NCBI GenBank assembly: GCA_024516155.1
Contig: JAJJXM010000069.1
Location: forward strand, 1 to 64,000
Reading direction: 5' to 3'
DNA: 64,000 bases
Source: Pyronema omphalodes
Lineage: Eukaryota; Ascomycota; Pezizomycetes; Pezizales; Pyronemataceae
Every line of letters begins with the position of its first letter. The stretch's first letter is position 1. Under the pieces are notes generated by a model. It was not told where the DNA came from, made no database searches, and worked only from the letters and a program-made list of their open reading frames with translations. Below are positions 33,171 to 43,353 of the stretch, in pieces. Both the position numbers and the translations under genes were made by a program.

Positions 33171-35954
33171 TTAGGGAATAATGTACGAAATATCCCACTT
33201 GCCAGAAGATGAACTAAAACCTCTGTTAGATGCCGACGGTCTATTAAGGGTCAAGAAAATATCATACTGCGGCTTCGACTCCGATTCTTTTCCGTCTGTA
33301 GAATCACGACTATCGCTGCGACTTATTTCCGCGTCCACCTTCACTCCGGTCGTTGCACTAACACTTTCATTCGGTGTCTTAGTTTCCTGGTTGCTGACTG
33401 AAGATTGGAGCTTTCCGAATTCATCGATACGAACAGATGTCAGCGATGCATCTTGCGGTGACTGCTGACTCTGTTCAACGGTAACACTTGCATTCTTTAT
33501 GTCAGCATCGCGGTTGCTGGCTGCAGATTGGTGTTTTTTGGATTCTTCGATAGAGGCAGATGTCTGCGATGCATCTGGCGATGACTTCGGTCCCTTCTCA
33601 ACATCACCTGGTCCTGCATCATCAACCTCCTTAATGTATGGTGTCATCGATAGCCTCCCTGACCATTTCCGATATTTACCAACCGACTCAGTCGGTGCAT
33701 TAAAACTTTCATCCGGTGTCTTAGCATCGTGCTTGTTGACTGGATAATGCAGCTTTCCGAATTCATCGAAGAGAACAAATATCGGCAGTGCAACTAGCGG
33801 TGACTGCTGACTCTGTTTAACGGTAACACTTGCATTCTTTGTGTGGGCATCGTGGTTGCTGGCTGCAGATTGGTGTTTTTTGGATTCTTCGATAGAGGCA
33901 GATGTCTGCGATGCATCTGGCGATGGCTTCGGTCCTTTCTCAACATTACCTGGTCTTGCATCATCAACCTCCTTGATGTATGATGTTGTCGATAACCTCC
34001 CTGAAAATTTCCGATATTTACCAAACGACTCATCTATGAGTCGGTATAGCTGAGTTGCATGGAGTCCAACAGAGTGCAACTTTAGACGATTCAAAGGTCC
34101 ATGAATATTGGAGTGTGGTGCAGGTACAGGTTGTAATCCCAGGCGACGGACAACAACTAGGAGCCATACCACTGCACAGATGATCGGCGTGATAATCAGC
34201 ACGAGAACAGATAATGCGGCGACTTCACTGGTTTCGAGGATGATATCCGCATTTTCGTAGGGAACGACACCGTTGACGGCAGCAAGATTTGGGATGTCGA
34301 GTCCTGAATCCTTGATAGCGGAATAGAGAAGAGGAATATTACGGACGGCCTCGCGAGAGTATAAGAATGAGAGGGCAACCAGTTTGAACATATCCTCCGT
34401 CATGTTGGCCTGACTAACGTCGAATGTGCCAGCAGGTGGGTCGTAGAATACTGCTGATGCCAGACTGTTGTAACCAAGATTCCGTGTAAGTTGAACAAGC
34501 GGAGCTGTGCCAAATTCTGTCGCCAAAACATCATCTCGTAGGAATTTGGAAATTCTGAGACTAGGAAGGTTTTGCAGGAGCCCGGCATTTCTAACAGTTA
34601 CACCATTAAGAGTAAATTCGTCGTGCTGAAGGCATCGAAGGCCGGGTCTTCCACGTTTAACACGGTAGAAGCCGAATCTTCCGCCTTGGAATCGATAACC
34701 GGTTACAGATGCATTAAAGGTCGGGGTTTCTTCTGTCAGGTACCATGGATCTCTAATGTTGGTAGTCCTCTTGGTTGTGAATCTTCCGGCGGTGTAAGGT
34801 ATGATGGTAAACATGTAGCCATTCCTCGCTATCTCATCAGTGCTTTGATATATTATTTTTTTGCTAGAATCATATTGCTGCCATGGATTGGTGTTGAGAA
34901 ATGGCATCATCCGCTCCTGCTCGAAAGGTGTAAATCCCTCTGAGAAACCAGGGTAAGATTCGTACCAGTCGCGATCTCCGTTGGGGTTAATGGAATACAT
35001 GCTGTAGTCTGTTTTACAGTTTCCAGTAACTTTGTATAACAGCGTTGGGGCATATTGCAAGCCCATTTCATAGCCTGTCAGATTGTAGCTATAAATATAC
35101 TCCCGGGTGACATTTTGGCCCGACATCCCTTCAATTGTCTGCAATTTAACTCTGTCGGCTAGACGCATCCGGGATGTCTCGTATCTTCCCAGCGCTTGGA
35201 ATCCAGCGGAGGATCGAATAGGCTTAATCTTGCTGAATGCCGTGGTATTCATGTTTGTAGAAGCCAGAACCTCCGTGAAGTTTGGGTAAAATATGCTGCC
35301 AAGACTTGCCCTAGTGGCATGGCGCTTGGTCAACTGTTTTGCGGAAACCACAAATTGCGCGGCACTAGTTGCACCAATCACCGTTACGGCGATGAGCATC
35401 AAAGCAAGCGCGGCATTGAAGGTGCTCCAATCTACTTTCCGGAGATGCTTTCGGGGCCCGGCGTTCTTCTTTCCAATTCCGTTTCCAAATTTGTTTCTAG
35501 TTATGATTCTGAGTATGATTCTGATTATGTTTCCAATTATGCTTCCAATTCTGAAAATTAAACGACGGATATAGTTGAACATGATGACTGCTACCGTTAT
35601 AGGATTACGATCTTCCGTCCTCTCTCCAGTGCTGAAAATTGAAAGATAAATATAGTTAAACATCATAACTGCGGCCGTACTAGGATTATGTGCATTGTAA
35701 AATGCCACCAACATGATGATCCTGTTTCCGAAATTCTTAAGTGGAAAGTAGATGAGGACGAGATCGACAACCATTTGGAATACCGCCGCGAAAATGAGCT
35801 TTACAATAATCGAATAGGCAACCACCCAGTAGTTGGCTTGTTGCGTTGTCACCGCGATGACTTTGATGAAAGTGCCATCTTCGTTTGGGAGGTCGAACCA
35901 TTGCTTCCAATCGACAGTGTAGGTACCCGGTACGGGTTGGTTGTAGAACTCCAT
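33171..35954 (-). CDS. large multi-pass membrane protein with tandem-duplicated tail
   Basis: 927 residues without an intron. The N-terminal third has several hydrophobic helices (about 45-75, 95-110, 120-150, 175-200). An approximately 28-residue unit around A-V-M-M-F-N-Y-I is itself duplicated (V-A-V-I-M-F-N-Y-I). A large, probably extracellular, domain of about 370 residues follows, then a last membrane helix (V-L-V-L-I-I-T-P-I-I-C-A-V-V-W-L-L, about 580-605). The tail is hydrophilic and holds two tandem copies of a 114-residue unit (645-758 and 759-872), each starting G-K-Y-R-K-[FW]-S-G-R-L-S. The layout fits fungal membrane proteins of unknown function. Start at 35954; a TATA-like TGTATAAGA lies near 36145. 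Confidence 0.75.
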   Translation of the reverse strand: MEFYNQPVPGTYTVDWKQWFDLPNEDGTFIKVIAVTTQQANYWVVAYSIIVKLIFAAVFQMVVDLVLIYFPLKNFGNRIIMLVAFYNAHNPSTAAVMMFNYIYLSIFSTGERTEDRNPITVAVIMFNYIRRLIFRIGSIIGNIIRIILRIITRNKFGNGIGKKNAGPRKHLRKVDWSTFNAALALMLIAVTVIGATSAAQFVVSAKQLTKRHATRASLGSIFYPNFTEVLASTNMNTTAFSKIKPIRSSAGFQALGRYETSRMRLADRVKLQTIEGMSGQNVTREYIYSYNLTGYEMGLQYAPTLLYKVTGNCKTDYSMYSINPNGDRDWYESYPGFSEGFTPFEQERMMPFLNTNPWQQYDSSKKIIYQSTDEIARNGYMFTIIPYTAGRFTTKRTTNIRDPWYLTEETPTFNASVTGYRFQGGRFGFYRVKRGRPGLRCLQHDEFTLNGVTVRNAGLLQNLPSLRISKFLRDDVLATEFGTAPLVQLTRNLGYNSLASAVFYDPPAGTFDVSQANMTEDMFKLVALSFLYSREAVRNIPLLYSAIKDSGLDIPNLAAVNGVVPYENADIILETSEVAALSVLVLIITPIICAVVWLLVVVRRLGLQPVPAPHSNIHGPLNRLKLHSVGLHATQLYRLIDESFGKYRKFSGRLSTTSYIKEVDDARPGNVEKGPKPSPDASQTSASIEESKKHQSAASNHDAHTKNASVTVKQSQQSPLVALPIFVLFDEFGKLHYPVNKHDAKTPDESFNAPTESVGKYRKWSGRLSMTPYIKEVDDAGPGDVEKGPKSSPDASQTSASIEESKKHQSAASNRDADIKNASVTVEQSQQSPQDASLTSVRIDEFGKLQSSVSNQETKTPNESVSATTGVKVDAEISRSDSRDSTDGKESESKPQYDIFLTLNRPSASNRGFSSSSGKWDISYIIP
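33339..34022 (-). repeat. 342-bp in-frame tandem duplication
   Basis: Two head-to-tail units of 342 bp (114 codons) inside the membrane-protein gene, very similar over most of their length. For example, GGATTCTTCGATAGAGGCAG occurs in both. The length is a multiple of three, so the frame is kept. The first unit has a hydrophobic substitution block (L-V-A-L-P-I-F-V-L-F) where the second is hydrophilic. Confidence 0.9.
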
Positions 35955-37579
35955 CTCCGAGGATGCGCTAACCGTTTAGACGGACAAGAAATGGAGGTAT
36001 GGGTGATGAGTATGGCGCATGAGCTGCGTTGTCGAAATTTCGGGTATCTAACGTCAGGTCAGTTTCTCGTCCGAGTCAACTGTAAAAGTTCACAACTTAC
36101 TAACCAGAACCCCTGATTTTGCTAGAAATGTAGTTCTAGGTCCTTTGTATAAGAGAAGGCGCGCTTTTATAAATGAGATCACGAGTCTGTCGGACATGCC
36201 TAGAAAACGTTCTCTAGGACACCCTCTTATCTTCTGAAGCGGGGTGAATGATCTGCACTCCTGTCCTTACTGTCACTCTGATGGAAAATTAAACCTTGCA
36301 TATGGTGGCAATATCTGTAATGTGAGCGGAATACAAACGGTGAGGCACCACCATAAATGTTGGTGGGGCTCTCGCCAAACAGACACCAAATCAATTCATC
36401 CCAGTATGCATCGGCGAACTCACCCGAAGAAACCCTCTGTGGAACATAAGGACTGGAATTTTAAAAGCACATTGTAGAAGAGAGCTCACACTGGGTCTAG
36501 ATATGAAGAAATATTTTGGAATAGATACATAGACAAATGGTAATCAACGTTGTCGTGTAAGAATATCATGAGGTTCCATTTTCTGAGTCTCATCACTATA
36601 TATTTGGACCATGGAAGACTCAACGGTCAAATGAGAGTTGACAAAAACCTTGATACATGGCGCAGCATTCTCCATTTTTTGATGGATATCATCTTCAAGC
36701 ATTACTAATGCCAGATACACGATGCTACTACAACCATAATAGACGATTAATTTGGCTGGAGTAATTCCCGTCGATCCGGTAAACAATATATCTGCTGATG
36801 ATTTCTTTGTAAATGCTTTCGCCGCATATTTAAAACATGACTGGTGTAGATACAACTATTGCCTAGTCTTTCGAAATCCGTGGATGCTTTTCTACGCCAT
36901 CGACAAGCTCCGCCGCCAGCTAATGAGCGGAATAGCTACGTGGAACACTTTGGATGTTACGCTGAGACCAATAGTTAGAAGCAACAATCCGCAAACTCCC
37001 GCGAGCCGAACTGACAAAAAACCATTAATACTTACGTGCTGTAAAACCGGGGGAGCGCCTGCATCGGTCTCCGACGACGGGGGCTGCAGCAAAAGACCTA
37101 GAACAAGTTCCATAGAACTGCCAAAATGTCTCGGTATGTGTTTCTACGTTTTACTTCGTTTTCTCAGAAAGATTTCGATAAGATCCCTTGATATGATTGT
37201 CTGTTGTGACAATTTGTATGGGTGTACGTACGAGCACATATAGCGACAGCCATTGAACCATCATTCGCTAAGCCGCCGACAAACGAGACATACATTGCAT
37301 TGCATTGCACCCCAACTAACCAGCGATAGAGGACGTACTTAAATGTGAAAAGCACAATTGAAGAGTTAGTGTCGACCGAGTATCTTCATGAACCTTATTC
37401 TTTCGTGTGGAAAAGCATCAACTCTTCAAGCAATGAAGGGTGCAATGGCTTTTTTATTTTCATGCACGTGCTAGAGTATAAACATGCTCCTGTTATTCGG
37501 TAAATCTTATTCCTCATGCTGTGTATCGGTTCCGGGAAGGGTAATATTCAATATTTCCATCTCTCGTTCGAGAATTGCG
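35955..37579. other. intergenic with a possible gene remnant
   Basis: The first 200 bp should be the promoter of the membrane-protein gene. On the minus strand, 36544-37113 shows one long frame with two stops close together (about 36892 and 36859). It encodes a hydrophobic stretch (C-G-L-L-L-L-T-I-G-L-S-V-T) followed by more ordinary sequence. It could be a decayed gene or an unrecognised intron; I found no in-phase intron of acceptable length. Confidence 0.35.
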
Positions 37580-37587
37580 GCTCGGAT

Positions 37588-38592
37588 CAGACCTCCCAAC
37601 CGTATAGCCAGTTTACCGGGTAAAATCGTAAACCAGGTAAACTGAACTGATAATTCACAGTTAGGTGGTGCAGTCTTTGTGTCCCGGATACGCAGTTGGT
37701 TCAGTTTTGAGGGTTCCATAGAACCAGGTAACTGCAGTGCACTGATTGAACTGATTGAACTGACTCGGTAAACAGTTTACTGGTTGTCAGATACAAACCA
37801 GTTTAAACACCTCGTTGACTACTGCGCACAAGAATAAACAGCCGAACCCATTCATGGAGGATCATAGACGGCCAAACCGGTGCAAATATTGCACCGAAAC
37901 CTCGTTTGAACGCACCTCTGCTGGCCTGGATCCTCCTATACATCTCGCCTAGACTATTTTCTCTTGACCCCCAGAACTCAACCATACCTTACACTGCCAT
38001 TTCTCTCCAACCACCTACTATGAGTTCTGTTACCAGCGGCCTCTCCTCTATACCACCTGGCTTCAATACCCCGCTGGAACCCCAACAAGGCTCTGAAGAT
38101 ACGGCAACAGGTAGCCCCACGCGGTCGGACGAGTATGTTGATTACTGTGCGCTGAGACTGGAGGCAGCACTTGGGGATGGTCCTTCTGCCATTAAGTGGT
38201 GGTGTGAGCCCCGTTTGCAAAACGGCTGTTGAAGTACTGCTGTCTATTCCCGCAATGAGCGCCGAGCCCGAGCAGCTGTTTTTCGAATGCAAGAAAATCA
38301 TTATATCGAACCTTCATTCGATGCAGGCAGACACTCTGGAGGGCATTGAAGGGCTCAAGGGCTTCAATCGTAGGCGTCAATTGTTATTTATGGGGACCAA
38401 ATCAGGATCGAATTTTGTTATGTATGCACTGAATAATATTTATTGCCCCTTCATAAACCAGTTCCTCTGGACAAACCAGTTTTGGCAGTTTTAAACAGTT
38501 CACCTGGTTTGCCAAGCCTTGTCATATTCCAGCAGTCCGTACAGTCCGTTTTGGCCGTCATCTCAAACTGGTTTGTACGACTGGGAGGTCTG
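37588..38592 (+). mobile_element. non-autonomous hAT element with intact ends
   Basis: 1005 bp with terminal inverted repeat CAGACCTCCCA / TGGGAGGTCTG, flanked on both sides by GCTCGGAT (37580-37587 and 38593-38600), a perfect 8-bp target-site duplication characteristic of hAT. Subterminal motifs AAACCAGTTT and ACCAGGTAAACTG recur in both orientations near both ends. Inside is a remnant of the C-terminal hAT dimerisation domain: K-W-W at about 38191 in one frame, then L-L-S-I-P-A-M-S-A-E-P-E in another at about 38240-38275. A frameshift therefore separates them, and the rest of the transposase is deleted. Confidence 0.92.
38020..38395 (+). pseudogene. hAT transposase C-terminal remnant
   Basis: Short piece inside the hAT element. 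It has E-Y-V-D-Y ... A-I-K-W-W in the frame ending at 38232, followed one frame over by V-L-L-S-I-P-A-M-S-A-E-P-E-Q-L-F-F and L-E-G-I-E-G-L-K-G-F. These match the order of conserved motifs in the hAT family dimerisation region. The RNase-H-like catalytic core is absent, so it cannot transpose itself. Confidence 0.8.
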
Positions 38593-38600
38593 GCTCGGAT

Positions 38601-39009
38601 CATCCGCATTTTGGCTGGGGAAATTGGTTCGCAGAATGTCCAATTCGTAGTTAGATCGTCGTCGCGCATGGATCCGCGAATAATCATCCAGATTCCATTA
38701 ATTGTCTACTGCTGTGTCCGCGTAGGTACTCGTCGATAGAAAACAGTATGTACATATGTACTCATCAAAGATTCAAATACAGCCTAGTTTTACTTGAGTC
38801 ATCTTCAGAAGTAAAAAGGAGACATAAAATCCTCGCTATGATTTTTATCTTTGTCTGTTGCGCTCCCCACTGTCGTAGCCATATTCCAGATGCCATTCAA
38901 GAAAACCGCACGATGCATTTTCCCACGGCTCATCTTCCTCTCCCTTTCCCCGCACATCTCTAAACCATTACTGAGAAAAACTAAGCATGGCCAAAGATGG
39001 GGACAAAAA
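38601..39009. other. intergenic, no gene seen
   Basis: Flank of the hAT element up to the tRNA-Ile gene; nothing recognisable. Confidence 0.5.
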
Positions 39010-39096
39010 TGATCACTGCAGGGGTCGAACCTGCGACCTTGGCGTATTCTAGGTATGCTATTAGCACCACGCTCTAACCAACTGAGCTAAGCGACC
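39010..39096 (-). tRNA. tRNA-Ile(AAT) with intron
   Basis: Cloverleaf with acceptor GGTCGCT/AGTGATC (two G-U pairs), discriminator A, D arm TAGCTCAGTTGGTTAGAGC, anticodon stem TGGTG/CGCCA with loop CTAATAA, and T arm GCAGG-TTCGACC-CCTGC. A 13-nt intron (GCATACCTAGAAT) sits between positions 37 and 38, the canonical site for eukaryotic tRNA introns. A T run follows the 3' end. Confidence 0.93.
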
Positions 39097-39169
39097 AATC
39101 ATATTTTCAGGTTACCACATCACACAATTCAACACAATATCTGCAATAGTACCAGGCGGTGCATGTGTT

Positions 39170-39482
39170 ATCCCCTTGTCCGTCAGCATATTTCATGGAC
39201 AAAATTTTGGCGCGTCGCAACCGGCGCCCCCCCCAAGTAAAAACATAACCCTAACCCTGGCATCGCCGCCGATTAACCTCGTCCAGAGGCCTACTTTGTG
39301 AGCGTTATTATGATATTTATATATTTTCCTGCTCCTTTTGACCAACTATCCTTCCTTTGCCATCTAAATTGGCCGTTGGTGTTGGCCGTTGGTTCTGGCG
39401 GGCAGGAATCATAACGTCGTTATTGCTTGTGTAACCTTGTACTACCAAAACTCATTTTGTCCATGAAAACGGACAAGGGGAT
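39170..39482. mobile_element. putative MITE of unassigned family
   Basis: About 313 bp with inverted ends ATCCCCTTGTCCGT / ACGGACAAGGGGAT. The similarity continues inward (TTTCATGGACAAAAT ... TTTTGG, after a 7-bp indel) and weakly outward (GCATGTG/CACATAC). The interior has no coding frame but holds AACCCTAACCCT, two telomere-type units. I could not find a convincing target-site duplication, so the superfamily is open. Confidence 0.7.
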
Positions 39483-39977
39483 GCACATACAAAGCGATTG
39501 ATAGATTCTCGCTATTCGATAGAATGCCGATCATATCATTACATTCTCTCCATGTTGATCATGTGCTGCCTCTCAATGTGATTTTATTCGATCTCTGTAT
39601 ATTATCTGCATTCTTCACCCATGCCTTCAAAACTCCTCCAACATTCCGCGCTCAAAGAACGTTCTCTAGATAAGAACATCAACAAGACATGATAATAATA
39701 TTTGCAATATTAAGAAGAAAAATAAAAAAAACAAATAATAACAAATAATCGAGCAATCCAGGAATCCAGGAATCGAGCAAATGAGCACACCAGCAATGGA
39801 GGCCATATGTAACTGAAAATCTTTCCCCATAAAATAGCCAACCGAAAAATAGCAACATCCGTTTTAAATAATGGTAAACAATATTGCCTCTCCTCTGCGA
39901 GCGTCGCCTCGCCGCTTTTGGAGCTACACGTGGTCACGACAACACCACTGTCTGCACCCCGCTTCGCAGCATCTTGT
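39483..39977. other. intergenic, no gene seen
   Basis: AT-rich spacer with short A and AT runs; presumably the 3' region of the gene that ends at 39978. Confidence 0.45.
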
Positions 39978-40937
39978 CTACCTTTTTGACCAAGGAAACA
40001 GAAACGAGGGTACTCCATTAAAATTGGAGATGTCCGAATAATCCACTAAAACTGACCGCATTTTTCGAGGTAAATTGGTTACTTCAGCAGTCTCATTCAC
40101 AGAATTGTCACTCGTGTCCGATGATGGGATGGAATAATCCATAGACGAGCGGCTTCGGTGAGGAGAAGAGGTTCCTTCCATATCTCTTGAAGAATTCTCC
40201 CCACTCTCGTTCTCTGAATGAGCATTTGTATCGTAGGAGACGGGATGATCCACGTCAGGGCGCGTTTGGCAAGGTGAATTGGTTACTTGGATATCTTTCG
40301 ATGAATCCTCCTGATTTCCATGTGCCAAGTCGGCACTTATTTCGCGCGAGGCTATTTTAGTAGATGCCATAAGTAGTCGAGCGCTGATGATATTCCTGAT
40401 GAAGATTCTCCCCATGGTGCTCGAAATGATGGGATCGTCATGGTCGGGCATCTCTGGAGCATCAATATCGTCGGTTGTATATAACACATCTTTATCGTTG
40501 GTAAGTTTTCTGGTACCGGGGATAGTACCAGACGCGATGAAACAATGGGCTGATTCGACTCGCGTGGTGGCTTGATACAAGTTAGCTGTCACCATCGAAT
40601 CAGGCGGTTTCGATGACTCTCTGTTTGGTACAAATGCTGCGTCAATTTCTTTGTATACAGAAAGCTCACTCTCTTTGGTGGCTATGACAGGTTTTGGATT
40701 CAATTGAAACTTCATCTTGGTTGTCCTCGAGGCGTCTGGCTCTTGGCGTGCTGCTGCGATAATAACAGAGGGATCTAAGATAGGCGGTGTAGATAATGAT
40801 ACATCGCGTGCGGGGACGACGGCTGGTATTACACTAGCTTCCGTAAATGAGGCGCTGATAATCGTGTCGCTAAAAGCGTGTGCGTCGGCCGTTCTTTGTG
40901 TTGCTATGTCATGTTTATTGTGGTCTATGAAACACAA
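39978..40937 (-). CDS. unknown disordered protein with degenerate internal repeats
   Basis: About 319 codons open. The true start is uncertain: the frame begins at a non-ATG codon, and an upstream exon or the internal Met at T-T-K-M-K-F-Q-L-N is possible. The C-terminal third has three degenerate repeats of about 33-37 residues, each with a V-T-N-S-P / G-T-S-S-P / V-T-N-L-P core followed by a V-D-[HY] or M-D-Y element. It is Ser/Asp-rich and probably nuclear or disordered. It lies just downstream of the CRC-domain gene. Joining the two would need an out-of-phase splice at the best donor (GTGAGC near 41047), so I treat them as separate but cannot exclude one gene. Confidence 0.5.
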   Translation of the reverse strand: MCFIDHNKHDIATQRTADAHAFSDTIISASFTEASVIPAVVPARDVSLSTPPILDPSVIIAAARQEPDASRTTKMKFQLNPKPVIATKESELSVYKEIDAAFVPNRESSKPPDSMVTANLYQATTRVESAHCFIASGTIPGTRKLTNDKDVLYTTDDIDAPEMPDHDDPIISSTMGRIFIRNIISARLLMASTKIASREISADLAHGNQEDSSKDIQVTNSPCQTRPDVDHPVSYDTNAHSENESGENSSRDMEGTSSPHRSRSSMDYSIPSSDTSDNSVNETAEVTNLPRKMRSVLVDYSDISNFNGVPSFLFPWSKR

Positions 40938-41015
40938 TTAGCCATTTTATACAAAATCAATAGGGATGTTCTCGCAAGGCTTCTCTTGATTTTCTGCGGA
41001 AAGGACAAGGCAGGG

Positions 41016-42270
41016 TTAAAACGAACCGGCAATTGAACGTCTGCTCACCTTTGCGACTTTAGATGGCCGCTTTTCCAGCTTAATTGGATTGATTTTCATT
41101 TTCAGTTTGACATTTCCGTCGCAGCTGAAACCGTCTCCAACTTTAAGGCTGAGGAGTTCGCCTGCATCGTCGCTGTCTGATGAAGATTCCTGTCTGATTA
41201 TTCTCACTCTCTTTCTTTTCACCATCTGGTTTACTGAAAGGTTCGGACGCTTAGTCGTGCTAGGCGTATTCCTAAGCTGGTTGTCATCCTGAGGCTCCTG
41301 TTTAATTTTGGAATTGTTCTCTTCCAAGGGCTCCAATTTGATTTTGGTCCTGCCGCCAGTTCTTTTGGCAGTGCGGGGTTTAGGGAACACTTTCTTTGGT
41401 GCCGTAAACAAAATAGTCTTCTTGCTGGATTTATTGTTTGGAGATGCCGAATGTTCAGATCCTGGTGATTTCTTTCCATCGTCGCGGCCATCTACCTCTG
41501 CCGTTGATTCGAGGGATCCGTTTCCAGTGGAAGCCCCCATCATTGCAGCCGTCGGTGAAACTGGTAGAGTAGTAACCATTGGAGCCGTCGGTGACTCTGG
41601 AAGAAAAGTAGCCGTTGGGGCCTTGGGGACAACTGGTAAAACGGCTGCCACAGGAGCCATAGGAGCCATTGGTGCCATCGGTGCCATCGGTGCCGTCGGT
41701 GCAACTGAAACTGGTGATACAGTTCCCATTGGAGCCATGGGTGCAACTGGTGAAACACTCCCCGTTGGGGCCATGGATTCTGTGGTCGTAACTGGTAAAA
41801 CGCTCACCATTGGAGCCTTTGGTGTAATCGGTAGAACTGCTTTGATCTTTGCAGGGGGTAGATACTCTTCCGGAATAGGTGTTGGACCATCGTTAACACA
41901 TTTATGCATCTGGTGTTCGCAAGCCGCATTACAAGGCACTCTAGATTTCCGGCAGAGACAGTAGAAGGTATCGCACATGCTACTTGGTTGAGGACACCAG
42001 CAATACTACATATTACACACATTAGACCAATTGAAATCAATTCATCATTCCCTCTGTCGTCTTTCTCCAGAAAGAAAAAAAACACCCCCTGATGTAAGTA
42101 GGAGTAGTAATACGTACCTTGCTACCGTCTGGGTTCTCATGTCGGATGTCAACGGTTTCAAAGCGGTTATCACAGAATTCTTCTGGACACCCGCAGTCGG
42201 CTGTGCAGGCTTGGAAACCGTTTTGGCAGGAACAGTTAGGACCCCAGCAGATACCTATGCAGCGGCACAT
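41016..42270 (-). CDS. CRC-domain (tesmin/TSO1-like CXC) DNA-binding protein
   Basis: Exons 42270-42118 and 42005-41016 flank a 112-nt intron (GTACGT...TATGTAG, phase 0); 380 residues. Each exon holds one cysteine-rich CXC repeat. The first is C-x-C-x3-C-x4-C-x-C-x6-C-x3-C-x-C-x4-C-x-N; the second is C-x-C-x6-C-x3-Y-C-x-C-x6-C-x3-C-x6-C-x-N. Two such repeats make the CRC domain of LIN54/TSO1 proteins, which bind DNA as part of cell-cycle and developmental complexes. The DNA-contacting tyrosine is kept in repeat 2 but replaced by Asn in repeat 1. The middle is a Met-Ala-Pro repeat region. Further on are two SUMO-type sites (I-K-L-E-P, I-K-Q-E-P) and a basic K-R-K-R-V-R patch. The domain sits at the extreme N-terminus, which is unusual. 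Confidence 0.72.
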
Positions 42271-42858
42271 TTTGCGGGTATGGGTGAAAGTTTGAACAAC
42301 TGTGTCTGAAGCCGTTTGTGAAAAGAGTTATAGGGGTAGAGATCGGGGTGGATGCCGAAGTGGAGAATGGAGAATCGAAACTTCAATGTAGGGAAAGCAT
42401 CGATGAAGAACTGCTGGAGATAAGTTGATAATCCCTGTACAAAGCATGGAAGGTTGGATTTTGTCCTGGAGAGGTACCAGATGGTCTCGGAACATGAAAT
42501 ATCATTTCTCGGGGAGTCAGTCATTCACAGGAAATGGTGATATAAAACAATAGCAGATAGGAGAGAGCAGATCAACCCGAGGATGGTGGTGCTGACGAGG
42601 TTAATGCGCAGTTGACTGAAACGAAGAATTATGAGCACGCAAATCATAATGGCGGTATTCACCGCATGGAAAATATCACGAATTTTTAGGCAACCATTAT
42701 TCCTGTCATTACGGAATACTATCTAGTAGAGTTCCCAAATAGCATAATTACTCTCTAAACAATGACTTGAGCATGAACTATCACCACTTCAACAATACAC
42801 AACTCACAAAAATCCCAACCAGCACATCTAAATAGAGCCAAACGCTCACCGATGGCAG
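42271..42858. other. intergenic, no gene seen
   Basis: Promoter side of the CRC-domain gene and 3' side of the gene at 42859; nothing else recognised. Confidence 0.45.
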
Positions 42859-43353
42859 TTACTCCCAGTCAATATTCTCAATCCCCGACAGTCTCCTGAA
42901 AACAACCAATTCCAGACACTCCCTCAAACACGGCATACAAGGCCCAATCCAATACTTCTTAATATACAGTTCATTACTTTTCTCAAACTCGATAACCCTC
43001 ACCATGAACCTTTCCGCAGCAGGAGATTCCAGGTTATATTTAAGATAAATCCTCCTCAACTTATGCCAAGTACAATCCGGCGACAACCACATCTTCGTAT
43101 CCTCCAGACACTTCCGTAACACATCCTGATACTCCTCAATAGCTGTAACTATATCCTCTAACGACATCTCTTCGATGATACTGGGAATATGCAGATTCTC
43201 CGCGTTGCTGATAGTCTCCCATTTGTATATGGTGTTGGCTTGGAAAACGTTGTTGTAGAACCATTTGCACTCGTCGTGGATATCCCGTAGTTCTTGGAGT
43301 TTTTTCGCGCGGTCGCTACGTAGCGTGAGATTTTTGAGGCGTAAGATTGTCAT
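42859..43353 (-). CDS. unknown helical protein (164 residues)
   Basis: Good, mostly helical-looking sequence with normal amino-acid composition: K-K-L-Q-E-L-R-D-I-H-D-E-C-K-W-F-Y, then L-E-D-I-V-T-A-I-E-E-Y, then a C-x2-C pair near the end (G-P-C-M-P-C-L-R-E-C). The ATG at 43353 is preceded by ATCAAG. An upstream exon is possible because the minus-strand frame at 43455-43721 also reads like protein. No signal peptide or membrane helix. Function unknown. Confidence 0.55.
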   Translation of the reverse strand: MTILRLKNLTLRSDRAKKLQELRDIHDECKWFYNNVFQANTIYKWETISNAENLHIPSIIEEMSLEDIVTAIEEYQDVLRKCLEDTKMWLSPDCTWHKLRRIYLKYNLESPAAERFMVRVIEFEKSNELYIKKYWIGPCMPCLRECLELVVFRRLSGIENIDWE

